Shown here piece after piece: positions 25,541-33,458 of a DNA stretch of 64,000 nt. The notes under the pieces are model-generated. The model was not told the origin of the DNA and did no database searches. It was given only the letters and a program-made list of their open reading frames with translations. Source of the stretch: Alteribacter aurantiacus DSM 18675 (GTDB lineage: Bacteria > Bacillota > Bacilli > Bacillales > Salisediminibacteriaceae); NCBI RefSeq assembly GCF_000429705.1, contig NZ_KE386941.1, positions 1,612,001 to 1,676,000 of the forward strand, in the 5' to 3' direction. Positions within the stretch are counted from its first letter, which is position 1. Each line of letters starts with the position of its first letter. A program made the translations under genes and the position numbers.

Positions 25541-26427
25541 CACCCTTCAGCCCCTTCATAATGGCGCATAAACAGATCTTCAAGTGTAGGCGGAGCGCTT
25601 TCCAATTTCACAATTCCCTTTTCACTTACGAGCTTCATAACACGATCAAGTTCTTCAGTATCTACATGAAAGACAAGTTCTCCGTCTTTTTCCTCTACAT
25701 CATGGACCCCTTTTACTCCGTTCAATGTAAGAGGCTCTTTTGTTTTAACTGTAAGAATCGTCCTAGTGAGATGTCGAAGCTCATCAAGCGTACCTGCTTC
25801 AATAATTTCTCCTTCGCGAATGATGGCCACCCGGTCACATAACCGCTCCACTTCTGAAAGGATATGACTCGATAAAAGGACGCTCTTCCCTTGTGCTTTC
25901 GCCTCCAGTACGCACTCTTGAAACACGCGTTCCATGAGAGGATCAAGACCCGATGTCGGTTCGTCAAGAATGTAAAGATCAGAATCACTTGAAAAAGCAG
26001 CCACCAACGCAACCTTTTGTCTATTCCCTTTTGAATACGTTCGGCATTTTTTTGAAGGGTCTAGTTTGAACCGCTCAATGAGCTCTTCCCGCCGACTAAT
26101 AGAGGGGTTCACACCACGTAATTTCAAAAGCAAGTCAATGACTTCGCCTCCCGTCAAATTTGGCCACAAGTTCACGTCCCCCGGAACATATGCGATGTGC
26201 TTATGAATCTCCACCGCCTCTTTCCAAACATCTTTTCCAAAGATGGTCGCTTCCCCACCGGATGCTTGAAGGATCCCTAGTAAAATTCGAATCGTAGTCG
26301 ATTTCCCAGCACCGTTTGGACCGATGAAACCATACACTTCTCCTTTATTCACTTCCATCGTTACGCCTTTTAATGCGTTGAATGTACCAAACCGCTTTGT
26401 TACGTCTTTTACTTGCAGAATGCTCAT
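25540..26427 (-). CDS. ABC transporter ATP-binding protein
   Basis: This 295-residue nucleotide-binding subunit powers the permease encoded immediately downstream. It has Walker A GPNGAGKST (about 35), a Q-loop region, the variant signature YSKGNRQKVAL (about 133, in place of LSGGQ), Walker B LYILDEPTSGLDP (about 152) and the switch His in LSSHILSEVERL. The C-terminal 80 residues are the usual exporter extension. ATG 26427 follows AAGGAG. The signature with KGNRQK is shared by drug and antibiotic exporters of this class. Confidence 0.93.
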   Translation of the reverse strand: MSILQVKDVTKRFGTFNALKGVTMEVNKGEVYGFIGPNGAGKSTTIRILLGILQASGGEATIFGKDVWKEAVEIHKHIAYVPGDVNLWPNLTGGEVIDLLLKLRGVNPSISRREELIERFKLDPSKKCRTYSKGNRQKVALVAAFSSDSDLYILDEPTSGLDPLMERVFQECVLEAKAQGKSVLLSSHILSEVERLCDRVAIIREGEIIEAGTLDELRHLTRTILTVKTKEPLTLNGVKGVHDVEEKDGELVFHVDTEELDRVMKLVSEKGIVKLESAPPTLEDLFMRHYEGAEG

Positions 26428-26538
26428 TAGTCGCCTCTCCTTTTATAGTGCTGTCTATTTATCTGTCCGGGGCAACACGCACACTTACGTAATAAACCGT
26501 CTTGCCCTTTTAAAAAGTTATGAAATATTTAAACTTAT

Positions 26539-26589
26539 ATAGTTCATAATATATAAAAACCAATCTCCTGACAATACTTTATGAACTAT
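26539..26589 (-). promoter_or_regulatory. Promoter of the ABC operon flanked by an 11-bp inverted repeat
   Basis: Half-sites ATAGTTCATAA (26539-26549) and TTATGAACTAT (26579-26589) are exact inverse complements. Between and overlapping them on the minus strand lie TTGTCA (26574-26569), a 17-bp spacer and TATTAT (26551-26546). One half-site covers the -10 box and the other abuts the -35 box, as expected for an operator of the adjacent TetR regulator. Confidence 0.65.
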
Positions 26590-26641
26590 TTTGTTTGTTT
26601 TATTACAAAACTTTGATTACAATAAGCTTGAGGTGAACCAT

Positions 26642-27229
26642 ATGGACGGATTTCAACAGCGAAGAGAACAGAAGAAACGAGCCATTCTAGAGGCAGCCAC
26701 TGCCCTCTTCATGAAATACGGCATTCAAAAAGTGTCTGTTGCGGAGATTGCTAAAAAAGCCACAGTCTCTCAAGTAACCATTTATAATTATTTTGACAAT
26801 AAGCATACGCTTGTTCACGAATCGTTTCTTTATTATGTAGATCAAGCTTCCAATCAATTTGAACGGATCGTAGAGAGCGATATGGCCTTTCCTGATAAAA
26901 TAAAGCAAATCATTTTTAATAAGAAAGAAACGAGTCAGATTCACGAAGAGTTTTATCATTACCTTATGAAAGAGTACACGGCCGAAGAGACAAACTATAT
27001 CGAAAAAATCTATGTTGAAAAAGCCGTTCCATATTTTACGAAGCTACTTGAGGAAGGAAAAGAACTTGGCTACATCGATCCCAATTTATCTCAGGAAGCG
27101 ATACTCTTTTACATTAAAATGTTTAAAGATACGTTGCAGCAAGAAGAGGTATACAAACGGATTCTTCCATTAACAGAAGACATTACAAACATTTTCTTTT
27201 ATGGTTTGTTTGGGAAACCAACCAAATAA
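26642..27229 (+). CDS. TetR-family transcriptional regulator
   Basis: This 195-residue DNA-binding repressor has an N-terminal TetR helix-turn-helix. Residues about 29-57 read VAEIAKKATVSQVTIYNYF, followed by the usual DNKHTLV. The ligand-binding C-terminal half is acidic, and I see no specific ligand signature. ATG 26642 has GAGGTG 6 nt upstream. It is transcribed divergently from the ABC exporter, and an inverted repeat flanks the exporter promoter between them, so it probably represses the exporter and itself. Confidence 0.88.
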   Translation: MDGFQQRREQKKRAILEAATALFMKYGIQKVSVAEIAKKATVSQVTIYNYFDNKHTLVHESFLYYVDQASNQFERIVESDMAFPDKIKQIIFNKKETSQIHEEFYHYLMKEYTAEETNYIEKIYVEKAVPYFTKLLEEGKELGYIDPNLSQEAILFYIKMFKDTLQQEEVYKRILPLTEDITNIFFYGLFGKPTK

Positions 27230-27455
27230 ACCTAGTAAAGGCATGAAGAGCAACCTTCATGCCTTTACATTTCCTTTCATCGTTAAATATGAAGGATATT
27301 AATATCGTTACTAGACCAATAAGGTTCAGTATGAACATCAATACATAGTAAAGGGAGTCATCCCCCTCTAATAAATAGGTGAAATATATGCTGGAGTTAA
27401 TAAGTAAAATGAATAAGAGAAATCCATAGGTTGCTTTTGTGATGTGTTCCCCCAC
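27183..27455 (-). CDS. Possible small two-helix membrane protein (low confidence)
   Basis: This 90-residue frame has two clear membrane helices (YGFLLFILLINSSIYFTYLL, 10-29, and LYYVLMFILNLIGLVTILIS, 35-54), as in many small Bacillus membrane proteins. Against it: the GTG start has no properly spaced ribosome site, and the last 30 residues are read from the TetR terminator and the 3' end of the TetR gene. If real, it may end earlier in a homologue or contain a frameshift near residue 60. Confidence 0.33.
   Translation of the reverse strand: MGEHITKATYGFLLFILLINSSIYFTYLLEGDDSLYYVLMFILNLIGLVTILISFIFNDERKCKGMKVALHAFTRFIWLVSQTNHKRKCL
27235..27268 (+). terminator. Terminator after the TetR gene
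   Basis: GTAAAGGCATGAAG pairs perfectly with CTTCATGCCTTTAC around a 6-nt loop, followed by a T-rich tail. Confidence 0.8.
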
Positions 27456-27503
27456 CCTTACAAGATTTCTTACTCTATTACTCGTATAACAATCCTTCTT
27501 ATC

Positions 27504-28013
27504 TTAATTTGATTCTGGCAATACCAGGACCATCAAATCTTCATCGTAATAGTCGCCGTCTACAAGCATGGCTCTTTTGTCGACGCCATAAGTCTTAAAT
27601 CCAAGCTTTGTGTATAGTTCTTTAGCCGGCCGGTTAGTAGACGCGACCGCCAAATAAATCTGCTTCATCTCTTGAAGCTCTGTTCCTTTTTTTATTGCCT
27701 GTTTGACGAGTTTCTCCCCAATGCCCAAGCCTCGGTGTTCAAGCGCCACATACATAGCAACAATTGTTCCTCTGTGTTGCAGCTTCCTTTTTGTTTCTTG
27801 TATTAAAGTAACAGTCCCAACTAATTTTTCGTTCACAAAGGCACCAAACGTAAAGATGTTTTCTTTTGAAAGTCTTTCTTTCGTAATGTCAAACGAATAC
27901 TCTTTTTCTTCTTCATAGCTGGCACTAAACGCCTCTGGTACTTTTTCCAGAGCCTCTAACCTTAGCCTGCGATAAATGGAGGCGTCAAACTCGTCTAATT
28001 GTCTGATCATCAT
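27504..28013 (-). CDS. GNAT-family N-acetyltransferase
   Basis: This 169-residue acetyl-CoA-dependent acetyltransferase shows the acetyl-CoA loop region ALEHRGLGIGEKLVKQAIKKG (motif A with R-G-x-G-I-G, about 92-112) and the later LAVASTNRPAKELYTKLGFK (motif B, about 120-140). The substrate is unknown; a small amine or protein N-terminus is usual. ATG 28013 has AAAGGA 7 nt upstream. It is transcribed alone on the minus strand. Confidence 0.88.
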   Translation of the reverse strand: MMIRQLDEFDASIYRRLRLEALEKVPEAFSASYEEEKEYSFDITKERLSKENIFTFGAFVNEKLVGTVTLIQETKRKLQHRGTIVAMYVALEHRGLGIGEKLVKQAIKKGTELQEMKQIYLAVASTNRPAKELYTKLGFKTYGVDKRAMLVDGDYYDEDLMVLVLPESN

Positions 28014-28185
28014 TTCGTATTCCTTTCTCTTTCACGATTTTCTTTTTCTAATTAAAATTACATACAACCTAACATTAATATTACAATATTCGGTCAAATG
28101 ATAATATTCCTACTTATTGTATTATAAAGCTGGTAAAATAGCATACACACACTGTGTCTTATGTGATGTACTACCAAACCTTGAC

Positions 28186-28209
28186 ATACCCATTCGCCCT
28201 TCTGGGTAT
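28186..28209 (+). promoter_or_regulatory. Promoter region with inverted repeat upstream of the 55-residue gene
   Basis: TTGACA (28181-28186) overlaps ATACCC (28186-28191), which is mirrored by GGGTAT (28204-28209) leading into TATACT. The -35 to -10 distance (20 bp) is long, so a regulator may be needed. It is a candidate operator. Confidence 0.4.
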
Positions 28210-28245
28210 ACTACTATAAACTATGGTTAAAGGAGCAGATGTCCA

Positions 28246-28413
28246 ATGGACATTACCCCGGTTAACGCGCGAAAAAAGCGAACAACGAAACTGGAAGCCA
28301 ATGATATTAAGCAGGCTGCAGTAAAAATAAACAAGAGTTTGCAAAACGTTTTTTCAGACTTACAGGCACTCAAAGACCATTTGGATCTAATTGAAAAAAA
28401 ATATACTAAGTAA
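28246..28413 (+). CDS. Small hypothetical protein, 55 residues
   Basis: The frame begins MDITPVNARKKRTTKLEAND, has AGGAG 10 nt before the ATG and a promoter-like TTGACA upstream, and ends IEKKYTK. After a basic N-terminal patch, residues 20-50 form a likely amphipathic or coiled-coil helix (INKSLQNVFSDLQALKDHLD). It is unrecognised; short basic-plus-helix proteins of this size are often regulators or spore-associated. It converges on the gene at 28424 with only 10 nt between the stops. Confidence 0.55.
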   Translation: MDITPVNARKKRTTKLEANDIKQAAVKINKSLQNVFSDLQALKDHLDLIEKKYTK

Positions 28414-28423
28414 CATCTATCGC

Positions 28424-28582
28424 CTATTCTTTTCCTAGACGTTTTAATCCATCTGTTATTTTCTTCCATTCTTGAAGAAGCTGACTGTATTGTTTTTCCC
28501 TGTCTTCTTTCACTTGACTTAACAAGCACGTCCCATTTGATTGTGTTTGCTTTACTCTACCTTTTACACAGACGTCCTTCAT
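28424..28582 (-). CDS. Possible 52-residue hypothetical protein downstream of the membrane protein
   Basis: The frame MKDVCVKGRVKQTQSNGTCL... ends KRLGKE. It begins 20 nt after the stop of the 344-residue membrane protein on the same strand, with AAGGGA upstream but at a long distance (about 18 nt). The C-terminal half is a charged helix (EDREKQYSQLLQEWKKITDG). The position suggests co-transcription. The family is not recognised, and start evidence is weak. Confidence 0.38.
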   Translation of the reverse strand: MKDVCVKGRVKQTQSNGTCLLSQVKEDREKQYSQLLQEWKKITDGLKRLGKE

Positions 28583-28602
28583 ACCAATCTCTCATTTCCC
28601 TT

Positions 28603-29637
28603 CTAGTTCATAGTCAATTTAAAGGCATACAGCTTAAAAGCGGTAGATACGAGATCTGCCAACCTCTCAATACTATGTTTCCCAGCTTCCGTTTTTGGGT
28701 TAAGGACGCTACGGTTGCGGCTATCAATAAGAATCGTATAAACAAAGACCTGTTTATCAATTTCTACTATGAAAGAAATCGTGTTTTTTTCATCAGCCTC
28801 CCACGAATAGCTGGAACGAAGGATTTTCACATAAGACATTACCGAACAATCATCACAGGCGAGATCAACTTCCTCAGGAATAACCCCATTTGAACGAGAA
28901 GAATGCTCCAATAAGAGTTTGTCCCCTTGGAACCGATAAATGGCATAATGTCCGAAAAAGTCCATGGCTTCAAACGTGAAGCTCCCCCTAGCTTTATATT
29001 CAATTTTGTCTATTAGATTAAAGTAAATCGTGTTAACAAATTCCACCTCACGCTTTGCTTTTTCTGGAAGCTGCACAGCATCTTTGGCTAGCTGCTTCAA
29101 GTCTTTCTCAAGTTTCACTATCATCTCATCTTTTTTACCCATGTCCGTTTCCCATTCTTTAATTAAGTCTGTTACTTGCTTGAATTTAAAGTCATTTCCT
29201 TTGATCAAAAAGGGAGAAAAAAGATCGTATTCTCTATAGAAGTTCGTGAAGGCATAATAGTGAAAGGAATTCTTTTTCTTTACATTCGTCATGTCTTGTA
29301 TGGTTTTTTCTCGAAGGATGTAATTTGTAATGATTAAAATAATCACTAGCAAAATAGATGTAAGGATACTAAACCCCAGAATAACGTCCATTGTAAAAAA
29401 CCAAGCAATTACTCCGGCCGGAAAACTCCAAAAGATACTTTTAAAGCTCCAGAACGTCTTAAAAAGAGATAGAGCCTTTTTCCATTTAAGACGGTTTAGA
29501 TCATGAAGGTAATGACAGCCAGACGAACTTGTTTTCGGTGCTGCTTCTCGAATGGCATTCATATAGGGGTCAATTCTTTCTGCAGCCAGTTCCAGGTTTC
29601 GCAGTGCAGATTGTTTTTTAAATCTATTCTTTTGCAC
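28603..29637 (-). CDS. Hypothetical membrane protein with two central helices
   Basis: This 344-residue protein is not recognised. Residues 1-70 are basic and hydrophilic, two adjacent hydrophobic helices follow at about 72-85 and 88-108 (FTMDVILGFSILTSILLVII), and the remaining 230 residues are a cytoplasmic or external domain. That domain has a short coiled coil at about 165-200 (EWETDMGKKDEMIVKLEKDL) and a beta-rich part with CDDCSVMSYVKIL. The start follows AGGGGG closely in GGGGGCTAGGTTGTG, so initiation may be at TTG. A perfect 24-bp palindrome lies 21 bp upstream of it, implying dedicated regulation. Confidence 0.7.
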   Translation of the reverse strand: MQKNRFKKQSALRNLELAAERIDPYMNAIREAAPKTSSSGCHYLHDLNRLKWKKALSLFKTFWSFKSIFWSFPAGVIAWFFTMDVILGFSILTSILLVIILIITNYILREKTIQDMTNVKKKNSFHYYAFTNFYREYDLFSPFLIKGNDFKFKQVTDLIKEWETDMGKKDEMIVKLEKDLKQLAKDAVQLPEKAKREVEFVNTIYFNLIDKIEYKARGSFTFEAMDFFGHYAIYRFQGDKLLLEHSSRSNGVIPEEVDLACDDCSVMSYVKILRSSYSWEADEKNTISFIVEIDKQVFVYTILIDSRNRSVLNPKTEAGKHSIERLADLVSTAFKLYAFKLTMN

Positions 29638-29914
29638 AACCTAGCCCCCTTAACACAAATTAATTGAAATTTCAATTAATTTTATTATATCAGGTTGTCT
29701 ATGTAAGCTTAGATTACCACCATCACTGGAAAGTAATGTATTTGTCCTAAAAACACCACTCTTAAAATGTCGAATTTTTGATAATTAATAAATAATCGAC
29801 ATTGTTAAAAGGGATAATCTGACCATTTGTAGGTATTTCACCTTATTTCTCGAATGAATTGTTTTACTGATAAAGTGTAATAGTTTTTCTCATTCGATGA
29901 CAAAAGTCATAGAT
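29638..29914. other. Intergenic region, no gene
   Basis: This AT-rich region holds the palindrome at 29658-29681, a minus-strand TATAAT at 29693-29688, and a further inverted repeat AATGTCGA (29767) with TCGACATT (29796-29803). There is no coding sequence. Confidence 0.5.
29658..29681 (-). promoter_or_regulatory. 24-bp perfect palindrome upstream of the membrane protein
   Basis: AATTAATTGAAA meets TTTCAATTAATT with no loop, just downstream of a TATAAT on the minus strand. Position and symmetry are those of a repressor operator. I do not recognise the regulator. Confidence 0.6.
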
Positions 29915-29948
29915 AAAGGTCTGCTCACTGTAGTGTGATCAGACCTTT
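29915..29948 (-). terminator. Terminator after the NAD-binding protein
   Basis: AAAGGTCTG pairs with CAGACCTTT, with further internal pairing; it lies 51 nt past the stop codon at 29999. Confidence 0.65.
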
Positions 29949-29998
29949 AGGTAACCTGGCTTCTATTCATTATATTAATGTAATTTCATTTTACACAC

Positions 29999-30550
29999 TC
30001 AAGGTCGTCTTTCCCACGGGTCAGTGTAACCAATCACATACTCTCGTTCAGTGCCCTCTATTGCCTCAATAACGCCACGAGAGATTTCGTGGTGAGTAAG
30101 CCAACGACTCGTATCTCCTTCAATAACAAACCCGAGCTTCACTTGCCGATACATACAAATGGAAGGGACGTTGACCCACTCTTTGAGCGATTCAAGGTTT
30201 GAACTACTTCCGAGAACATGTACAAACGTCCACGCATCCGTGCGGTCACGCCCGATCACCTCAACCAAGGTTTGAATCGCTTGGGGATCTTTACCATGAA
30301 CCCAAGCAACAAGCATATCAACAGGTCCGTTCTGCTGTTGCGCCTCATTCAGTGCTTTACGAAAATTCTGTTCATCTATGTAATCAACGGGCAGCGGTGT
30401 ATACTTTGTCGGGAAAGATAGGTGATTCTCCAATTCTAACAGCCTCTCTTTCCTTCTTCCAATTACACTTACATGAAACCTTTCATCGTTCAACCACAGA
30501 GAAACCTCTTTGAGCATCCCTGTTCCACCAACAATAAGGGCATGTGTCAT
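29999..30550 (-). CDS. Short NAD(P)-binding Rossmann protein (SDR-like)
   Basis: This 183-residue protein has an N-terminal dinucleotide loop in ALIVGGTGML (4-13) and IGRRKERLLELE (about 30), as in short-chain dehydrogenases. It is shorter than the usual 250 and lacks the catalytic Tyr-x-x-x-Lys. There is Tyr-Arg-Gln-Val-Lys at about 137-141 (YRQVKLGF), which could be a shifted equivalent. It is therefore an SDR-like oxidoreductase or a regulatory relative. ATG 30550 has GGAGGG 7 nt upstream. It is a single gene with no informative neighbours. Confidence 0.75.
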   Translation of the reverse strand: MTHALIVGGTGMLKEVSLWLNDERFHVSVIGRRKERLLELENHLSFPTKYTPLPVDYIDEQNFRKALNEAQQQNGPVDMLVAWVHGKDPQAIQTLVEVIGRDRTDAWTFVHVLGSSSNLESLKEWVNVPSICMYRQVKLGFVIEGDTSRWLTHHEISRGVIEAIEGTEREYVIGYTDPWERRP

Positions 30551-30633
30551 CAAAAACCCTCCTCAAGCGACCCTTTGCCCACATATTACCACTCGCACTA
30601 AAACGTGTAAACGGATTACTGAGCGGACAAAGG

Positions 30634-30664
30634 AAAAAGGCTTACCATAGAGGTATGCCTTTTT
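30634..30664 (-). terminator. Terminator after the NhaC antiporter
   Basis: AAAAAGGC...TACC pairs with GGTA...GCCTTTTT with small mismatches, right beside the antiporter stop codon. Confidence 0.8.
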
Positions 30665-30668
30665 ATCT

Positions 30669-32072
30669 TTAAAGAAAGAATGGAACGACTGTATACAAGA
30701 CCGCTGTGATTCCAGCGGCAATAAGCGCCGGTTTTAACTTAAACTTAGCATAGTCAATGACGGTAAGACCGAGAATTTTGGCAATTGTATTCGTATCGTC
30801 ACTTAATGGAGAAGCAAATGCCCCGAAGGACCCACTCGCAAACACAGCACCGATAACAAGGGGCAAGTTGACACCTGCCGCAAAGCTCATGGACACACCG
30901 AGTGGCATCAAGATTCCCCAAGCTCCCCATGCCGAACCAATGAAGTACGAAATCGTAGCACCGAACAAAAAGAGTAATGGCGTTAAAAACATATAGGGAA
31001 TCCAGCCAATGTTTGACGTTACAAAACCGGAGAACCCTAAGTCGTCCGTGACGGATGATAGCCCCCATACCACAGACAATAAAACAATAACTGCCATGAG
31101 TTCATTTCCGCCTAAAATAAAGCTATCGATCAGGTCAGATAATTTGAACCGCTGAAACAAAAAGAAAACCATACTTACGAGAACGGTAATAAGTAAGGCC
31201 ACAACCATCGCTTGTAGCACGTCAGCTTCAATAAACGCTTGAAAGAAGTTCACACCTTCTCCTCTTCCGTCCCACCACGTTAGAAAAAGCGTCAGACCAA
31301 TCACTAAAATGATCGGCACGATTAAGTTCATCGGCTTATTTGGTAACTCCAAGGAAACGGAAGGGTGGCAATTGTGCCAGTCCTCTTCTTCCGCTTTTCC
31401 GTCTTCCTCAATCTGAGTCGGTCCCCCTGTTTTTGAATGGTGAAAAAAGCTCAGGTAAATTCCGAGTAAGATCATGACAATGGCAAAAAAATTAAACGGA
31501 ATGCTTTGGAGAAACAAGCTATATGGATCGAGAGAACTTCCTTCGTTTTGAACAGAAATTTGAATAACCGACACCATATACCCAACAAAAGCCGTTGCTA
31601 CAGGAATCAATACGATCACCGGGGTGGCTGTCGTTTCAATAACAAAACCTAATTCTTTCGTAGACATCTTCACTTTCTTTAGTAACGCCTTCATAATCGG
31701 GGCAATCGTCACAAAGCGAAACGTCGGTGCACTAAAGGTTCCAATCGTCGATACGTACGTGAGAATAAGCGCTTGACGCTTGTTTGTAATTCGCTCAGAC
31801 GCCATTTCTACAAAGCCTTTAATTCCACCGCTTGTTTTAATAATTCCGACCAGACCCGCAAAGGCATACAAAAAAACAATAATTTTAATGTTGTTTTCGT
31901 CAATCAATGCTTCAACTACATAGGTAAGCATCGCTTGCATGCCACCCAAAATCGTAGGTTCGACCAAATAAGAACCAACAAGCAGACCAACAATGAGCCC
32001 CGGCAGCACTTGCCTCGTATATACCGCAACAGGAATGACAAGTAAAAAAGGAATAATGGATACCCAACCCAC
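30669..32072 (-). CDS. NhaC-family Na+/H+ antiporter
   Basis: This 467-residue membrane antiporter of the NhaC superfamily has about eleven helices. Conserved segments include STIGTFSAPTFRFVTIAPIM (about 108-127), ATPVIVLIPVATAFVGYMV and the C-terminal ASGSFGAFASPLSDDTNTIA, whose acidic, serine-rich bend is characteristic. It extrudes Na+ in exchange for protons; some relatives exchange malate and lactate, so the substrate is open. The GTG start at 32072 lacks a strong ribosome site (GGTGTGA upstream), so the N-terminus is uncertain. Confidence 0.85.
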   Translation of the reverse strand: MGWVSIIPFLLVIPVAVYTRQVLPGLIVGLLVGSYLVEPTILGGMQAMLTYVVEALIDENNIKIIVFLYAFAGLVGIIKTSGGIKGFVEMASERITNKRQALILTYVSTIGTFSAPTFRFVTIAPIMKALLKKVKMSTKELGFVIETTATPVIVLIPVATAFVGYMVSVIQISVQNEGSSLDPYSLFLQSIPFNFFAIVMILLGIYLSFFHHSKTGGPTQIEEDGKAEEEDWHNCHPSVSLELPNKPMNLIVPIILVIGLTLFLTWWDGRGEGVNFFQAFIEADVLQAMVVALLITVLVSMVFFLFQRFKLSDLIDSFILGGNELMAVIVLLSVVWGLSSVTDDLGFSGFVTSNIGWIPYMFLTPLLFLFGATISYFIGSAWGAWGILMPLGVSMSFAAGVNLPLVIGAVFASGSFGAFASPLSDDTNTIAKILGLTVIDYAKFKLKPALIAAGITAVLYTVVPFFL

Positions 32073-32164
32073 TCACACCACACCAATCCACAACAGTTTT
32101 TGTTAGGGTGTGGAGTTGGAGTTAAATTATGTAGGGAGAGAGTGAACTTTGGAAAAGCAGAGTA

Positions 32165-32836
32165 TTATCTTCCGTGCTCACTCACCCACCCAAAGTAAAG
32201 ATTCACATCACCAATGATTGCAGGTCCTACGATACAATCTTTTTCAGCAATCACAGGAAAAAGGTCAATAAACGCTTCATAATCTTCATACCATTGCCCG
32301 ATTTCACTAAAAGAATGAATAAGCATTAGGGCATGCTTTGCACCGATTCGTTTCGCTTCAATAACTGCAGAGGCTGCCCGGTGCAAAAGCTGATATCTTG
32401 TCTTTACAACGTCCATTCCTTCAAGTTCTAAAGTTTCAAGCAAAAAGTTCAAACGCTTCTTTTTGCCCTTACTAGGGTCTTCACCATACCAGGAGGCGAT
32501 TGTTGGTCCAAACGGTTCGTCCACTTTTCCTTCAACCATAATCGTAATAAGTTCATCGCCCGCTTTTCCTAAAACATAAAGATCGTTTTGAGAACCGGCT
32601 GCGCCACCTGGCAGTGGAACGTTGTATTCAGGAAAACCATATAAAAATTGGACTTCTCTAAAGAGATCTATATCGCTTTTCTTGAACGCATTCATTACAC
32701 TCGGCGGAAATCCCTTTGCCCCTTCCCAGCAATAGGCCAGTTCCTTAGCAGAATAACCCTCACGCCACTGCTTTCCTGAGACTAGCTGCTTCTTCCAGTC
32801 TTCAGGAGAGTTAGTTGGAAGTAGGAATTTACTCAT
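32165..32836 (-). CDS. DUF6946-like protein, possible PD-(D/E)XK fold
   Basis: This 223-residue protein resembles what I recall of the DUF6946 family. Landmarks are the N-terminal GYSAKELAYCWEGAKGFP (about 26-43), and ND-LYVLG...ITIMVEGKVDEPFGP (about 84-111), where a distant Asp and the E-x-K triplet look like the active site of PD-(D/E)XK nucleases. That reading is inference; no nuclease activity is known to me. The C-terminal ALMLIHSFSE is a buried strand. It has GGGTGG upstream of the ATG. It has no partner methylase or helicase. Confidence 0.6.
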   Translation of the reverse strand: MSKFLLPTNSPEDWKKQLVSGKQWREGYSAKELAYCWEGAKGFPPSVMNAFKKSDIDLFREVQFLYGFPEYNVPLPGGAAGSQNDLYVLGKAGDELITIMVEGKVDEPFGPTIASWYGEDPSKGKKKRLNFLLETLELEGMDVVKTRYQLLHRAASAVIEAKRIGAKHALMLIHSFSEIGQWYEDYEAFIDLFPVIAEKDCIVGPAIIGDVNLYFGWVSEHGR

Positions 32837-33290
32837 TACGACTGCACCACCCTTTCATTCGTTTCTTAACTGGATTACTAAAGTAAACCTGCCTATCAAT
32901 ACTCCTCTTTTTGAAATAAAAGTTGCGAAAACCTAAATAGATATTTATCAAATTATGTTTTTTCCTTAGCTATCGTTAGAGCTACCTTCTACGAGGTTCC
33001 TTTTGATACCTTCTTTCTTTTCATTACGATTTTTGAATATTTCTCTTTATTAGATTAAGGAGATTAATTTTGTAGTCACTTCATGGAAGTTTGTGGTTTC
33101 TTATTCACAAAATAGGGAAAGCATCATATAGCAGTAATGGATTCAAAAAAGTTAGTGAAAACATAGATGAACTTGAAAGCATGACAGCTACATAATTAAG
33201 AGTTTAGGAGGACGATTGCCACTCTACTTCTAAACGACCAATACTTTCGACTCCTTTTTCGGTTTACAATCAAGAAAATGAGATCTCCCT
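32837..33290. other. Intergenic region upstream of the glp promoter, no gene
   Basis: There are 454 bp of AT-rich sequence with no convincing reading frame. A weaker cre-like word TGAAAGCATGACA (33174-33186, central CG changed to CA) lies about 120 bp upstream of the glp promoter. I see nothing else notable. Confidence 0.5.
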
Positions 33291-33319
33291 TTGACATCGC
33301 TTTCATTGGATGCTTTAAT
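33291..33319 (+). promoter_or_regulatory. glpFK promoter overlapped by a cre site
   Basis: TTGACA (33291-33296), 17-bp spacer, TTTAAT (33314-33319). On the minus strand 33292-33305 reads TGAAAGCGATGTCA, a full match to the cre core, covering the -35 box. CcpA would thus block glycerol use when better sugars are present. Confidence 0.75.
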
Positions 33320-33353
33320 GATAACTACAAGTTAACTACTGCTGAGACTCGGA

Positions 33354-33419
33354 GACCAGTGAATGCAATTTTATTAAAGGTGCTACACCTTTAGTGGATT
33401 GTTTTTGCTGGTCTTTTTT
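33354..33419 (+). terminator. Leader terminator of glpFK (candidate GlpP antitermination site)
   Basis: GACCAG (33354) pairs with CTGGTC (33408-33413), followed by TTTTTT, between the promoter and glpF. An inner hairpin AAAGGTG/CACCTTT (33377-33392) could compete. In B. subtilis the glp mRNAs carry leader terminators overcome by GlpP with glycerol-3-phosphate. The glpP gene itself is not in this window. Confidence 0.7.
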
Positions 33420-33458
33420 ACATTTTTAAACTTAAAATGAAGAGGAGTGGTTTCTAAA

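Noticed and set aside
27183..27268. Use of the TetR terminator as coding sequence of the possible two-helix protein
   Set aside because: The overlap with a perfect terminator and the 3' end of the TetR gene argues against it. I kept the frame only at low confidence.
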